Source: Mesostigma viride (lineage: Eukaryota; Streptophyta; Mesostigmatophyceae; Mesostigmatales; Mesostigmataceae). From it: a stretch of DNA of 64,000 nucleotides. The notes beneath the pieces were generated by a model. That model was not told the origin of the DNA and searched no databases. It was given only the letters and a program-made list of their open reading frames with translations. Made by a program: the position numbers and the translations under genes. How positions within the stretch are numbered: position 1 is the stretch's first letter; every line of letters starts with the position of its first letter. The stretch covers positions 479,620 to 543,619 of the forward strand of contig RPFO01000123.1 of NCBI GenBank assembly GCA_009746045.1. The letters run 5' to 3'. Positions 21,784 through 32,874 of the stretch are shown in pieces.

Positions 21784-23353
21784 ATGCTCTGCGGGCCGCC
21801 CTCGAGGCACGCACTGAGGTACTGCCCTTGATTGCGCGCCTTCATGATTCGCAGACCAAGGGTCTGCTTCTGTGGTTTTGCGCTCACCCTCGCGTCGTTC
21901 ACTGGCTCCGGGGCGCTCTTCCGGCTCAGGTCTGGCTGGCCGCCGAGGGCCACGACGAACGCATCCAGTCGGCCTTGGCGCAGCTGGTCCCGGGCCCCGA
22001 CCTCCCGCCACATGCTATTCGCATTGCCTCCCTGCCTGCACGGATGGGTGGCTGTGGTCTGACTCGTGCCGCCCGGCTGGCCCCAGCAGCATTTTTGGGC
22101 TCCGTCGCTCAGTCGTGGGCGGAAAGCTGCCGGCTCCTGCCCCTTTTGGCAACGGCAGCGCCTGACCTCCTGGACCCCAGCAACCCCTTGCCCTTCGTCA
22201 CTGCCATCCAGGAGGCCTATGCTGAGATCCAGCAGGCCTGTTCTCCCGTCCGTGCCGCTCAGGCGGTACAGCGCCACCTCCCTCGCGGCACTCCCTCGGT
22301 CGCCTCCGTTCAATCTCCCGCCGCATTCCCTGCTCGCGTCATCGATAAACACCAGAAAACCTACGCGGGTATTCTGCACACGGCTGATTGGATTGCTCTT
22401 TTCGCGGACCTCAACGCCCAGGGACGTGCGTGGCTGTTCTCGCTTTCCTTGCGGAGTGTGGGCTCGGCGTACCTTCGTGCTCTTCCCATGGCCCCCCCAT
22501 TCGCCTTGGCTCCCAGCCACTACTCGGTGGCGCTCCGGCACCAGCTATTTGCCCCGCAGCCTCTTGTTCCGGCCGGGCGGCCTTGTGGTAGCTGTGGGCA
22601 GCCGCTGGATCCCACGGGGACTCACTACCTTTCCTGCATGGGGGGCCAACAGAATCAGAATTGGTATTTGTATTTGCACACTGTCCTCCTGACGGTGGTG
22701 CTCGCCATGATTCGGTCGGTTTTCCCCCACGCGAACATTCGGTCCGAGGATGCGGATGGCGCTGCCTTCTATTCCCCCAACCACCGGCCTGACATCGTGG
22801 TGCTGGACTTTGAGGGGGGTGGCCGGCATCTGCTTATCGACGTTTCGGTGGCGCGGCCCTTGGCTCTTAGCCACGTGGCTGGGGCCTCCCTCACGGCAGG
22901 TTACACGGCGGACCGGGCGGAGCGGGCCAAGCTCCTGGCCTACGGCGACGTCGGGCACCATCGTGTGGTGCCCTTTGTCCTGGAGGAGTTTGGGGCCATG
23001 GGGCCCCTGACCTCCGCCTTCTTCAAGGAGTGTTGCCGGCTCCGGGAGGACCGGCTGGACCTGGAGGGCCAGCGGGCCTCATGGTCGGCGCGGACCTGGA
23101 CGTCATATTGGCGTCAGCGCTTGTCGGTGGCGCTGACTCGGGCCATGGCTGACATCATGCTCCGCCGTACGCGGGCTGATTTTGCGGTGCAGCAGGGCTA
23201 TTAGGTTCCTCCCGTTAGGAGTTTCCATTGGTCTTATCGTAGTATAGAGATTTGACATGGCTCTGTATATAGGTTTATAGCTGGGCGTTTGCTTTGGTTT
23301 GAGTGATTTCACTCTGCTGTAAGTAATTATATTTTTAATATATATATTCATTG
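21784..23353 (+). mobile_element. LINE copy 3, 5'-truncated, intact remaining frame
   Basis: Starts at the equivalent of 20214 in copy 2 and ends at 23353 in the same tail and ATTCATTG. The frame 21783-23204 is open over 473 codons, covering the thumb, zinc motif and restriction-like endonuclease but not the RT catalytic motifs. At its left junction TTGATGCTC of the preceding target meets TCGATGCTC of the element, a microhomology typical of 5' truncation. Confidence 0.9.
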
Positions 23354-23390
23354 AGAATGATAAAATTACGGACAATCTGCACATATATAT

Positions 23391-24107
23391 TAAAAATATA
23401 ATTACTTACAGCAGAGTGAAATCACTCAAATCAAAGCAAACGCCCAGCTATAAACCTATATACAGAGCCATGTCAAAGCTCTATACTACGATAAGACCAA
23501 TGGAAACGCCTAACGGGAGGAACCTAATAGCCCTGCTGCACCGCAAAATCAGCCCGCGTACGGCGGAGCATGATGTCCGCCATGGCCCGAGTCAGCGCCA
23601 CCGACAAGCGCTGACGCCAATATGACGTCCAGGTCCGCGCCGACCATGGGGCCCGCTGGCCCTCCAGGTCCAGCCGGTCCTCCCGGAGCCGGCAACACTC
23701 CTTGAAGAAGGCGGAGGTCAGGGGCCCCATGGCCCCAAACTCCTCCAGGACAAAGGGCACCACACGATGGTGCCCGACGTCGCCGTAGGCCAGGAGCTTG
23801 GCCCGCTCCGCCCGGTCCGCCGTGTAACCTGCCGTGAGGGAGGCCCCAGCCACGTGGCTAAGAGCCAAGGGCCGCGCCACCGAAACGTCAATAAGCAGAT
23901 GCCGGCCACCCCCCTCAAAGTCCAGCACCACGATGTCAGGCCGGTGGTTGGGGGAATAGAAGGCAGCGCCATCCGCATCCTCGGACCGGATGTTCGCGTG
24001 GGGGAAAACCGACCGAATCATGGCGAGCACCACCGTCAGGAGGACAGTGTGCAAATACAAATACCAATTCTGATTCTGTTGGCCCCCCATGCAGGCAACA
24101 GATATAT
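23391..24107 (-). mobile_element. LINE copy 4, inverted and 5'-truncated
   Basis: Minus-strand copy running from CLACMGGQQNQNWY-type sequence (near 24090) to its stop at 23524-23526 and a 3' tail at about 23391. It is bounded by a 15-bp direct repeat TCTGCACATATATAT at 23376-23390 and 24108-24122, a clear target-site duplication. Confidence 0.9.
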
Positions 24108-25361
24108 TCTGCACATATATATACTGATTCAATAAAAAATTTTGGCAATTTTGTTCCCGGCATTGATAATCAAAAGCTGCTAGCAGGCCAAGGACTTCAA
24201 AAGTGGCAATAGATCGATGTAGGTCGTCGATAAACTTGTCTAGTCGAAATATTCCGCTCGCAAAATTCGTGCGTGGCCTGCAGGCATCGGACAAAGTGCA
24301 CGCAACAGCAAGAAACGGTTTGAGTTCGAAGCACGGCTGACAAAAAATTTCGGCGCAAAGTCCGTCCGGCGGAAAACTGAATTCGCTCGGCTGCCAAATT
24401 TTTGGCAAGAATTTCGGCGCAATGTCCGGTTTTCGGACGATTGAAACAAGCGTTGTTTTTCTTGCAAAAATCTACCCCATTCCGCGTGGGACCACCCCCT
24501 GGTCAGGGGGGGCCGGGGGGGGGGGTGTTGAGGGTCCGAACCCCCCCACCCTCTGGTACTACTACTGGTCGAGGGGGTACCGGTAGGGGAGGGTCGAGAG
24601 TCGAGACCCTGAACATTGCGTCCCGCACCTTGGTTGGAAGAGGGCGCAACAATGAAAAAAATTGTGTATTAGGCTTGTTTTCATAGTCCGCAGGACTTTA
24701 GGACTCATTTCGGGACATATTTGGGATTTTGTCCTTTGGTCAGGACTTCCATTGTATAAAACTATGATAGTTTGTGTGATTCGGACTAATTATTTTGGGC
24801 CTAGGTTGAAGTACGAGATCTTCTAGGGGCCGGTGCAGTCGCGCCACGCTGCGACGCTGCGTACTTTATGGCTGCTTGAGATTTGGTGGTCATGCGCGTG
24901 GCCGGATTCTGTATAGGGTCGATGTTGGCCCGAGTCGTCAGGCAGAATCTAATTGTTCGGACTGTTTCGGGTCTCTGGAAGGTCGGCGCCATGTCGGCGC
25001 CTACCTGCCAGCTAATTGGTGGTGCCCAGACCTACGTGAAATTGGTCCGAGGACGAGAGTCTCGTCCTCTTGGTTCGATGAATGTAAAGTGTGATGAAGC
25101 CTACACATTGAATAGCTGGGGCAACTAATAATCCATTTGTAAGTGGTAAGTGGACTAATATTGCTAGCCATTATAAGAGTGTATAAATTAGCTTGGCATC
25201 AAGTCGCGGTGCAAGATATCTCACGACCCCAGTCGTGAAGCGCAATCTGCATTATTAGTAGGCCACCTTGATTCTTCCTAATACCGGCACACGGTTGATC
25301 TTTCGCTACGTAGCTCAGTGAGTTTTATATAATATAAAGTGTCAATCCGGGCACGTTACAG

Positions 25362-25612
25362 ACCCCCCCCCCCCTGCCCCCCTTCTGCAGTACTAGCAGG
25401 GGAAAGATCGAGGGGGGTGGGGGGTGGGGTGGGGTGAGGGTCCGACCCCCCCCACCCCCTGGTAGGGGGTGAGCCGGGGGGAGGGGGTGGGTTGAGACTT
25501 GAGATCCCGGCCGCCCTCCCCTCCCCCCCCCTCGAGGGGGGGGGGGAGCTAGGGTCAGACCCCCCCCACACACACACACTTGGTCAGGGGGGGCAGGGCA
25601 GGGGGGCGGGTA
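25362..25612. repeat. G/C homopolymer-rich block
   Basis: Runs of 7-10 G or C alternate across 250 bp, with a short CA repeat near 25567-25578. A related block is at 24498-24612. Confidence 0.75.
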
Positions 25613-25949
25613 GTGCACACTCGCTCTGGGCTTGTTGCAAACACTGAGCCATGCAGGTAAGCTCGGTCTCCTTGATGAGTGACCTTACCCGCTGAGGGCG
25701 GGCGTGCCACTCGATTTTAATTGAGACAACGATGTCTTGGTTGATGTAAATGTAACTTTTCCTCATGCAATATCATAAAAGGTTGATGACTCAGCTTACA
25801 TAAGGACTAACTGATGAAGGGCCAATGCTTCCGTGGCTTCCGGCCTATAGTGGGACCATGCGTGTGAATATAATCAATGTCAGTATTACTGTACTACTGT
25901 AGAGACTGTTCCTATATGTGGTTGCCGGCTTGCGATACTATAACACGCA

Positions 25950-25974
25950 GTGCTCCCGTTGGGGAGTCACAGAG
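25950..25974 (-). repeat. Terminal hairpin of ORF1 retroposon family, solo copy
   Basis: GTGCTCCCGTTGGGGAGTCAC on the plus strand, the reverse of 5160-5187 with the second stem arm partly lost. Confidence 0.6.
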
Positions 25975-26493
25975 AGTAATGCACTCATAACTTGCTCAAG
26001 GCGGTATATCATGGCAAGATAGACAAAGGCATGCAATGACAAATCATCATGACTCGTCCATCATTGCCACATTATGTTACAATGATTAGGGTCCATCATT
26101 TTTCTGGTTTTGTTTGAATTTGGGGTAATAATGAGTGATAAACCCTTACACATGTTGTTTTGTCATAAACTCTTATTATGCTATGCCACCTCGATCGTGG
26201 GAAGGAACAAGGGATTCATGATGTGTGATTGATTCGCATGGATAGCCCCATCCGCGCCAACACCACGTGCGCTCACTTGCTATGCATATGCTTTACATCT
26301 CGGCTCAGGTCGCATCAAATTCCACGCGGGCGGACGTCAGGTGTAAAGCTTCTGTTTCCACTTTCAAATGATGCTTGCCGAGATGTCAACGGCCAATGCC
26401 GCATGCAAGGAGCCGGAGGCAGCTATACATATAATTTCTATGCACAATTAAGGCCATAACTTCAAATTATTCTGATTTCCTGATTTCCATGCA

Positions 26494-26655
26494 CAAGGCT
26501 ACACATTTCCATCACCATTCATATTAATTCATCATCCTGAACGATCGACTCGAACACGCAGACAAGATAAATAACGGCAGGCTCGATCGAGCTACCATGG
26601 TCCGGATTCTCCCGATTTCTGGCCTGTGCACACTGGTTGTCTCCTTGATACATGA
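26494..26655 (+). repeat. Dispersed ~150-bp repeat, copy 2
   Basis: Best match to copy 1, with the full run from ACACATTTCCATC to CTGGTTGTCTCCTTGATA. Confidence 0.7.
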
Positions 26656-27457
26656 ACGCATTATATTCGGTTCATTGCCCATATTTTGTAACATTGAGCA
26701 ACCACTTGGCTACACCCCCACATGCACTGAGATGCCTCAATGCTCCGCACATGGCACGTGCATGTTACGTCGCGTAACAATTCGTTGTAGTTACGGACGT
26801 AAATTAGGTCTTTTGCCTCGGTTGTCCCTAGGTTTACGTTTAGGCTCCTACCGGGACATTATTGTCCTCGTAACAGTACTGTGGTACATTGGGTGCCGTT
26901 GGGCGCCGCGCCGCGTACTTTACTAGTGGTCCTGATCCTGTGGTAGAATGTAGTGGACCAGCGTGCATCAGTAGATGTAGTGGACCAGCGTGCATCTGTA
27001 GGCGAGGGCCATGTCGGCCCGAGCGTGTTGGACCGTTGGTGACCATTTATGCGCGTTCTACCCCTTGTGTGTGCACTCGGCGTGTGTTAAATGAATTAAC
27101 ACATTTAGGCTTGGGTCACGGCAGTGTAGTTGTGTTTCCTTCCTCTATTCCTGGAGTAAACGGGTTTTGGTAAATGGTTGTTTCCTGACTTAGATAGGGG
27201 AGTATTACTGTTCGGAGACGATTAGCGTCGCAGTACCTACACCTTTTTCCTTGTGCTGCTGCTTTATTAGACGGCCGCACCCGCAGAGTTACGGGTCGCT
27301 GTGTTAGGACGAGCGCTGGACTATCCGGTCGCTGACTTAGGACGAGAGCTGGACAATCCGGCCCTCATTCTGCTTTCGGTGATCCAGATCGTCCAGATAA
27401 GTCGCCTACCCCTACTTCTTCTAGCGTGACGTCACAAGACCCACCAGGTGAGTTACC
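26656..27457 (+). other. Candidate LTR/leader region of the LTR element
   Basis: Precedes the element's first ORF. It contains two tandem duplications: GTAGTGGACCAGCGTGCATC at 26951 and 26977, and TTAGGACGAG-GCTGGAC-ATCCGG at about 27303 and 27337. No primer-binding site or matching downstream LTR was recognised, so LTR borders cannot be set. Confidence 0.4.
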
Positions 27458-27854
27458 ATGAATCAACGTCGTGTGTTTACTGCGCCTTCCCATTCATCTA
27501 GTGATAATAGCTTAGCTAAATATTACGTAGTTATTACCCCTCAATGGTCAGCCATTTTCCTCTCTTGGTCAGATGCTAGGAAGATAGTGCAAGATCGTAC
27601 ATATAATGTAATTAGGTATAAGAAATTTGTTACCTTCGATCGAGGAAGCCCAACAATTCCTTATAGACCATAGTGTATCAGATCTAGGCCTACACGTACG
27701 TTCTACTCCTCATGGTCGCCCTCCTGTAGAAGCTCTAGATTTTGCTACCCCTCCTTCGTCTCCCCCTAAGAGGGCTGCATCCTCATCTAGCTTAGATACT
27801 CCTCTCACCTTAGAATTCGGTTCCCTATCCATTACTGTTGTTAAAAAGGATTGA
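27458..27854 (+). pseudogene. Small ORF with RNase H1-type hybrid-binding (viroplasmin-like) domain, +1 frameshift
   Basis: The first frame (27458-27673) gives YYVVITPQWSAIFLSWSDAR and YNVIRYKKFVTF. After a +1 shift near 27630-27645 it continues EEAQQFL. Order and spacing (YYVV, I-LSW, V, Y-KF-T-EEA-FL) match the RNA/DNA hybrid-binding domain at the N-terminus of RNase H1, also present in caulimoviral viroplasmins. A Pro/Ser-rich tail (ATPPSSPPKRAASSSSLDTP) ends at 27854. No RNase H catalytic part follows. It sits 120 bp before gag in the same orientation, so it probably belongs to the LTR element. The frameshift could be decay or programmed. Confidence 0.65.
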
Positions 27855-27977
27855 TTTAAATTGTTTCCTTCTTTTAAGCCACTAAAAGCTTTTTCTTTCT
27901 TTCCTTGCCTTAAATTAGGCCTTGTCCTTTATCCTTGTTGCTTTCAGTTAGATTTCTGATCATTTACTTAAATAAAA

Positions 27978-29717
27978 ATGGATCCAGTGGGTGGTAACAT
28001 GTCGCCTATACCTACCAATACTCCTACTATGAGTAATAATAATAATAATACTAACAACCATAACAACAATCGTGGTAACCGACGGGACTCACTTGAAACG
28101 GTGCACCATCTCACTCCTCAAGGTAATCTTCGTACCTCACCTCCTTCTCCTGTTGCTGGTGGTCGCCGTCGTTCCTCACTTACCCCTCCTACCTATGAAC
28201 AACGTCAACGTATGCAGGTCAGATTTAGTGATGACCCTTCCCTTACCCTGAACCAGGCCCCTGCCCCTCCTGCAACCTTGGCTCAACCCTCCAGCAGGTC
28301 CTCACTAACTAACAATGTTTCTAGGCCTCCTTCCCACCCTGTGCCTTCCATGCCTGCTCTTAACACGGGTCGTGCCTCTGCCCCTGTCGGTCCTTCTGGG
28401 CGCCCTAGTGCAGTTCCCTTTTACCCACCTGCTTCCTGGTCCTACCCTGAGACGGCCTATGAGGCAGCCCAGGTCCCTACCCGTGTGGCTGATTTAGAAG
28501 TTAACAGTGATTTCAGCACCATGCCCCTAGATGATAGAAATTATGATCATTTTGCCTATTCCTCTCTTCGTGAGCAATATACTGTCCCCTTCTCTTATGG
28601 GCACCAGCCTGAAACGGTGGCCCCTTCTAGACCCCTACCCAAGACTTTTCCTCTTCCTTCCTTCTATCCCGCTTATGTAGCAGTGGAAGATAGTGGCCCT
28701 ATGGGAAAAACTGACTCTTCTAATCCCCCTAAGCCCCCTGCTCTTCCCCTCTTTGCTAACCTTCCCAAGCTGGATGTCAAGTCTACCCCTCAACAGTTTT
28801 TCACCTTTATTATGTTGCTTACCCAGAACACGGAGTCGTGGCAGAATCATAATAGATGGCGTCTTTCTGATGCTGTATTAGTTCCTCACTATCTTACAAC
28901 CTGTATTACTCCTGAGCTTGCTAACCTCATTCAGTGTGAGTCTTTGGCCTCTCATGCCTACCCTAACTCTGTAGCAGAATTGTTTAAGCGTTTAGAGAAC
29001 CATTTAGTCCCTCCTGATTCAGATTGGCAGGATAGATTAGCCTTTGGTACCTTGCAGCAGGGTACTAAATCATTTAAGGAGTATATGAAAGAGTTTGATG
29101 CTCAGATGGTACGAATTAGGGATTTGTCGGGTGCAGAAGTACGTGCTCGCTTCCTCCAAGGCCTCAGTAGACCCTTATTACGTGAAGTCAAGCGCCAGTT
29201 CTCTGCCTACCGTTTTACTGATCTGCCCCTCAAGCATGTGCGCCAGCATCTCTTGCGTGTAGCAGATTTCTTCACCACCCCTTCTCTTCCTACCCGTTCC
29301 CGTATTAATAATATTATCCTTACCCCTGAGGAGGAGAACTCCTATGTAGAAGAATTAGATATCTGTGTTACTGACCTTTCAGCCCTTGATGTCTCTCATA
29401 TCACATGCTATCATTGTAAGGAAGTAGGTCATCTTAAACGTGAGTGCCCCAAGTTCCTTTCGGGTGCTCCCCCTCATCCCGACGCTCGCCCTCCTCGTAC
29501 CCCTCAGCGTGCTCCTATTCGTCCTACTTCAGGACGCATTCCCTCAGCTACCCCTAGTAGGCTGAATGCTGTGCAGGCAGGACCCCCAGGGTTCCCCTAT
29601 GATAATCAGGCTCCCGCACCCTCTTCGCTCCCTCGTGACCCTCCAGCAGTGGCTTTTTCGCCAGGGTCTTCTTCGGGGTTAGTTCCTATGGATTTGGGGG
29701 GGGAGGGGGAACAGTAG
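27978..29717 (+). CDS. gag: Gag of an LTR retrotransposon
   Basis: Intact 579-codon frame. An N-terminal Asn/Pro/Ser-rich region (about 1-250) is followed by a Retrotrans_gag-like core (about 265-430: NHNRWRLSDAVLVPHYL, SVAELFKRLENHL, LAFGTLQQGTKSFKEYMKEF, ARFLQGLSRPLLREV) and a CCHC zinc knuckle CYHCKEVGHLKREC (C477, C480, H485, C490). A Pro-rich linker runs to the stop. Forms the particle that packages element RNA. The frame ends at TAG 29715-29717, 12 bases after a G-run that could be a -1 slip site. Codon use is AT-richer than the host genes. Confidence 0.9.
   Translation: MDPVGGNMSPIPTNTPTMSNNNNNTNNHNNNRGNRRDSLETVHHLTPQGNLRTSPPSPVAGGRRRSSLTPPTYEQRQRMQVRFSDDPSLTLNQAPAPPATLAQPSSRSSLTNNVSRPPSHPVPSMPALNTGRASAPVGPSGRPSAVPFYPPASWSYPETAYEAAQVPTRVADLEVNSDFSTMPLDDRNYDHFAYSSLREQYTVPFSYGHQPETVAPSRPLPKTFPLPSFYPAYVAVEDSGPMGKTDSSNPPKPPALPLFANLPKLDVKSTPQQFFTFIMLLTQNTESWQNHNRWRLSDAVLVPHYLTTCITPELANLIQCESLASHAYPNSVAELFKRLENHLVPPDSDWQDRLAFGTLQQGTKSFKEYMKEFDAQMVRIRDLSGAEVRARFLQGLSRPLLREVKRQFSAYRFTDLPLKHVRQHLLRVADFFTTPSLPTRSRINNIILTPEEENSYVEELDICVTDLSALDVSHITCYHCKEVGHLKRECPKFLSGAPPHPDARPPRTPQRAPIRPTSGRIPSATPSRLNAVQAGPPGFPYDNQAPAPSSLPRDPPAVAFSPGSSSGLVPMDLGGEGEQ
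29696..29703 (+). promoter_or_regulatory. Candidate -1 ribosomal frameshift site between gag and protease
   Basis: Eight G residues place a G-GGG-GGG heptamer in the gag frame (TTG GGG GGG GAG). The protease frame is exactly -1 to gag and is open from this run past the gag stop. No pseudoknot was computed. Confidence 0.55.
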
Positions 29718-30326
29718 GCCTGTCAGCCGGGGGTAACCTGGACAGGTCCTTAGATAGTACCCCAGATAAAAATTTTTGCCTGCCTGTTTTTATAACCTCT
29801 GTAGGAGCTGAATCTTCCCTACCACTACGTGTGCGTCCTCTTATGTTCTTGAATGGTGGTTTAACCGTCCCTCACACTGTTGTAGACCCCTTCTTGCATG
29901 CTGATGAACTCTTGAATGTCTCTGTGTTGGTAGATAGCGGTGCGGCTAGCTCCTTTGTGAGCGAGGCCCTAGTTAGGCGTTTAGGACTAGTCCCTACCCC
30001 TCACACCAAACCCGTTACTGTTCATTATGCTGATGGTCGCACCAGTCATTCCCCGGGTACGGTGTCCCTTCCCTGGTCATACAAGGACGTACTGTCAACC
30101 TGACGGCCACTATAGGCCCTATCACTACAGCTGATGTATTACTAGGATTAGATTGGCATCAGGATAATAAAATCACTATTAATTATGATACCATGGTCAT
30201 TTGGTTTCCAGATAGCTCTTACTGGGTACCGGAACGTCATTATAGAGTAGAAAATTTATCCTTGGTAGATATTACTCCTCCTACACCTGTTGATCCTCCT
30301 GTAAGACCTATACCTGAAGTATTATA
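29704..30326 (+). pseudogene. Pol fragment: retropepsin-like protease, frameshifted and truncated
   Basis: In the -1 frame relative to gag: FITSVGAESSLPLRVRPLMF, then the active-site block VLVDSGAASSFVSEALVRRL, then YADGRTSHSPG. Near 30072 the frame shifts by another -1, after which LVIQGRTVNLTATIG and TTADVLLGLDWHQDNKITIN supply the second half (LLGLDW is the conserved late block). Translation ends at TAA 30324-30326. Reverse transcriptase, RNase H and integrase are all absent, so the element is cut here, next to the duplicated gene unit. Confidence 0.85.
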
Positions 30327-30557
30327 ATGTCCAAAGGCGGCGGGCTCCGCTTTGCCTTTGCCGTTTTCCAGCGCCCCCCGCGAGGGGAAATTTTTTTTTT
30401 TTGCTTGCCAGGCACAGTTCTTGTCGTTGCACTCTGAGTGCAGTCAGCAATCTGTAGTGCAACCGTACTTTCTACTCGCCATCGATAGTTTTCTGATCGA
30501 GTGCATTATTATGTTCCTTCGGATGCTGTGCTTTGTTCTTCATGGTGAACACCACAG

Positions 30558-32874
30558 CTGGGCGTCCAAAAAGCAAAGAAAACTGCAACCGGCAAGTCGA
30601 CAGCAAAAGCCAAGCCTGCTGCAGTCACCGCCGGGACCATGCAGCTGCCTCCAGCCCTCGAGGCTGAAAGGGCCGCCAAGATTGCAGCTTTGCAGGCCCA
30701 AATTGACGCTATCAACGCGCAGTTCGACCAGCAGATGAGCGCCGTGCCGGCACCCCCTCTCGTGGCCTTGCCACCACCACCCATGCCAGGCTGTCCATCT
30801 GCCCACGTGCTGGCACGTAAGTTCCCTTTTTTTCCCCTTTGGTATACGGGCCTTACTGTTGCTTCATGGAAACTTACAACGTATCAATTTGCCTGTATTT
30901 ACCCTTCAACTTTGTGCATTATTATCTTTATGAAGTCCCACACGTTTTGTGTATATTGGTTTTCTTTGTGTTTCATTCAAGCTGACTTTTGACTTCTTTA
31001 ATTGCATGTGTCTTTCCTTTTTCATCCAGCCGTGGACGTGGCTGGCACAGTGACACCGGTGCTGGTGCCCATCCTGGCACCTGAACCAGGTCCAAATGTG
31101 AAGCCCCAGTATTCGAAGCAATTATCGCTTCTGCTGGCATGCGAATCTCCATGTATCGATTCAAAGGCCCTGCCCCAGCCCACTCCGGGGGCTGCTGGTG
31201 ATGAACCTGTGACGCAGCAGGCCATTCCCTGTAGTAAGTAATATCAGATCACTTCCAATCGTGGTTGTTTTATTCTTGTCTCTTTTTGCATTGGCATACC
31301 TGTATTTTACTTAGCAACTATCTCAGTTTCTGCACTGACGATGCACTCAAATATTCTTTTCGCTCAACCTTATTAAGACCTTGCTGTGTTCGTTTGCCAC
31401 CATAGCATACATAACCCCCATTCACCAGCAGCTTCCCCGTTTCCCATTTGTAAATGCATTCCCTGTTTGTTTTTATGATCCCAACAAAGTCTCTCTTTTG
31501 CAATTGATGTGTGCAGTGCCTTCGCAGGCTTCTTCAAAGAGGAAGGGCACGCATGACACCAGCGCCAGTTTCCAAGGCCCGGCGCGGATCAACAGAGACC
31601 AAGTCCCCATCTGCAACAAAGGATCCAGTCCTGCCATCGCCGCAGCCTCTAGAAGAGAACATCGCCGTCCTTCCACAGCCGCCAACAGCACCTAAGACAC
31701 GTGCTCAGTGCCCACCACCTTCAGATCTGGGGTTGATGCACTACATCAAGGAGGTGCTCCCTCAGGCCACTGTGTTGCCTCTTCCAACAGAGGTGACAAC
31801 GACCACCGTACCGGTTGGCACCATCATAGCTCAAAAATGGTTGCTGAAGGCGCGCAAGCAGCTGAGATTGGGGGATGAGTTGGTGTGGGATGTAGGCCGC
31901 ATTGCTATGGTCAAGCCACGGAACAAGTCCCCGTGGACGCTTGCGTTTCCTAACGGGGATGAGCCAGAATCAAGGTATTGCTTTGATCTGAGGAAATTGC
32001 ACTACGGTGAGGAGGGGTCTGGCGAGCTCTCATGGGTGATGTTGGGCAATGTTACGGTGAACGACCTGCCTGGAAAGGCAGAAGAAACGAACACGAGTCA
32101 AGTGCCTTCCCCCCCGGATGTGCCAGCCCCACTGCCACCCTCCACGGCCGTGCCAGCCCCTCCGGCCCCACAGCTGCCACCCTCCACGGCCGTGCCAGCC
32201 CCTCCGGCCCCACTGCCACCCTCCACGGCCGTGCCAGCCCCTCCGGCCCCACTGCCACCCTCCACAGCCGTGCCAGCCCCTCCGGCCCCACTGCCACCCT
32301 CCACGGCCGTGCCAGCCCCTCCGGCCCCACTGCCACCCTCCACGGCCGTGCCAGCCCCTCCGGCCCCACTGCTGCCACCCTCCACGGCCGTGCCAGCCCC
32401 TCCGGCCCCACTGCCACCCTCCACGGCCGTGCCAGCCCCTCCGGCCCCACTGCCACCCTCCACGGGAGGACCAGAGTCATCGGTGGAATCCGTGCTTGCC
32501 AACATGATGTTGCAGTTGAAAAAAATGCAAGAGGAGCTCGACGCGAAGAACGCCATCATCAACAAACAAGCGGAGAGATCTGCACCGACAGAATCCTGCT
32601 CAAGCCTACCAATCCCATGTGTAAGTTCCGCAGCTCCTCAGATACGGAAATGTTACCATCTTTATAATTGTGGATGCCTTGATGAGTTTGCATTGCGGTT
32701 TTGTTGTGTATTCTTTTTCTGACTACTTGCGCAACCCAATGGTCCAAACTCTCTGCTGTTTGCGTGCAGGAAAATACCCCGGACAGCGCGGCACAAGCAA
32801 AACACTGCGAGCTGCTGAATGGCCAGAAGGCAGAAGGCATGGCATCAAACCGAGTCCAGCCAGTTTTGGAATAG
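30558..32874 (+). pseudogene. Duplicated gene of unknown function, copy A (first exon missing)
   Basis: Exons equivalent to copy B: 30558-30816, 31030-31230, 31517-32620 and 32770-32874. Exon content: a coiled coil (AAKIAALQAQIDAINAQFDQ); a conserved block (AQKWLLKARKQLRLGDELVW, DVGRIAMVKPRNKSPWTLAF, RYCFDLRKLHYGEE); a Pro-rich array with eight PPSTAV units; and a second coiled coil (MMLQLKKMQEELDAKNAIIN). A 4-base insertion (ACGC near 31546) breaks the frame at the start of the large exon compared with copy B, and three extra bases alter the donor after 31230. I do not recognise the family. It may be the protein of a mobile element. No start exon lies upstream: the sequence there is the truncated LTR element. 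Confidence 0.6.

Larger units (their letters stand above)
24123..26493. other. Intergenic stretch with G/C-tract blocks
   Basis: No gene recognised. Two blocks share GGTCAGGGGGGGC, GAGGGTCCGA, CCCCCCCACCC and GAGACC/GAGATCC words: 24498-24612 and, more extended, 25362-25612, suggesting dispersed copies of a G-rich repeat. A hairpin remnant of the ORF1 family lies at 25950-25974 (-). The words TTTCGGCGCAAAGTCCG and TTTCGGCGCAATGTCCG repeat at 24348 and 24412. Confidence 0.45.

Noticed and set aside
32052-32565. Gly/Ala/Val-rich and Arg/Pro-rich frames opposite the duplicated gene
   Set aside because: Shadows of the PPSTAV-coding repeat; the plus-strand frame links to spliced neighbours, these do not.
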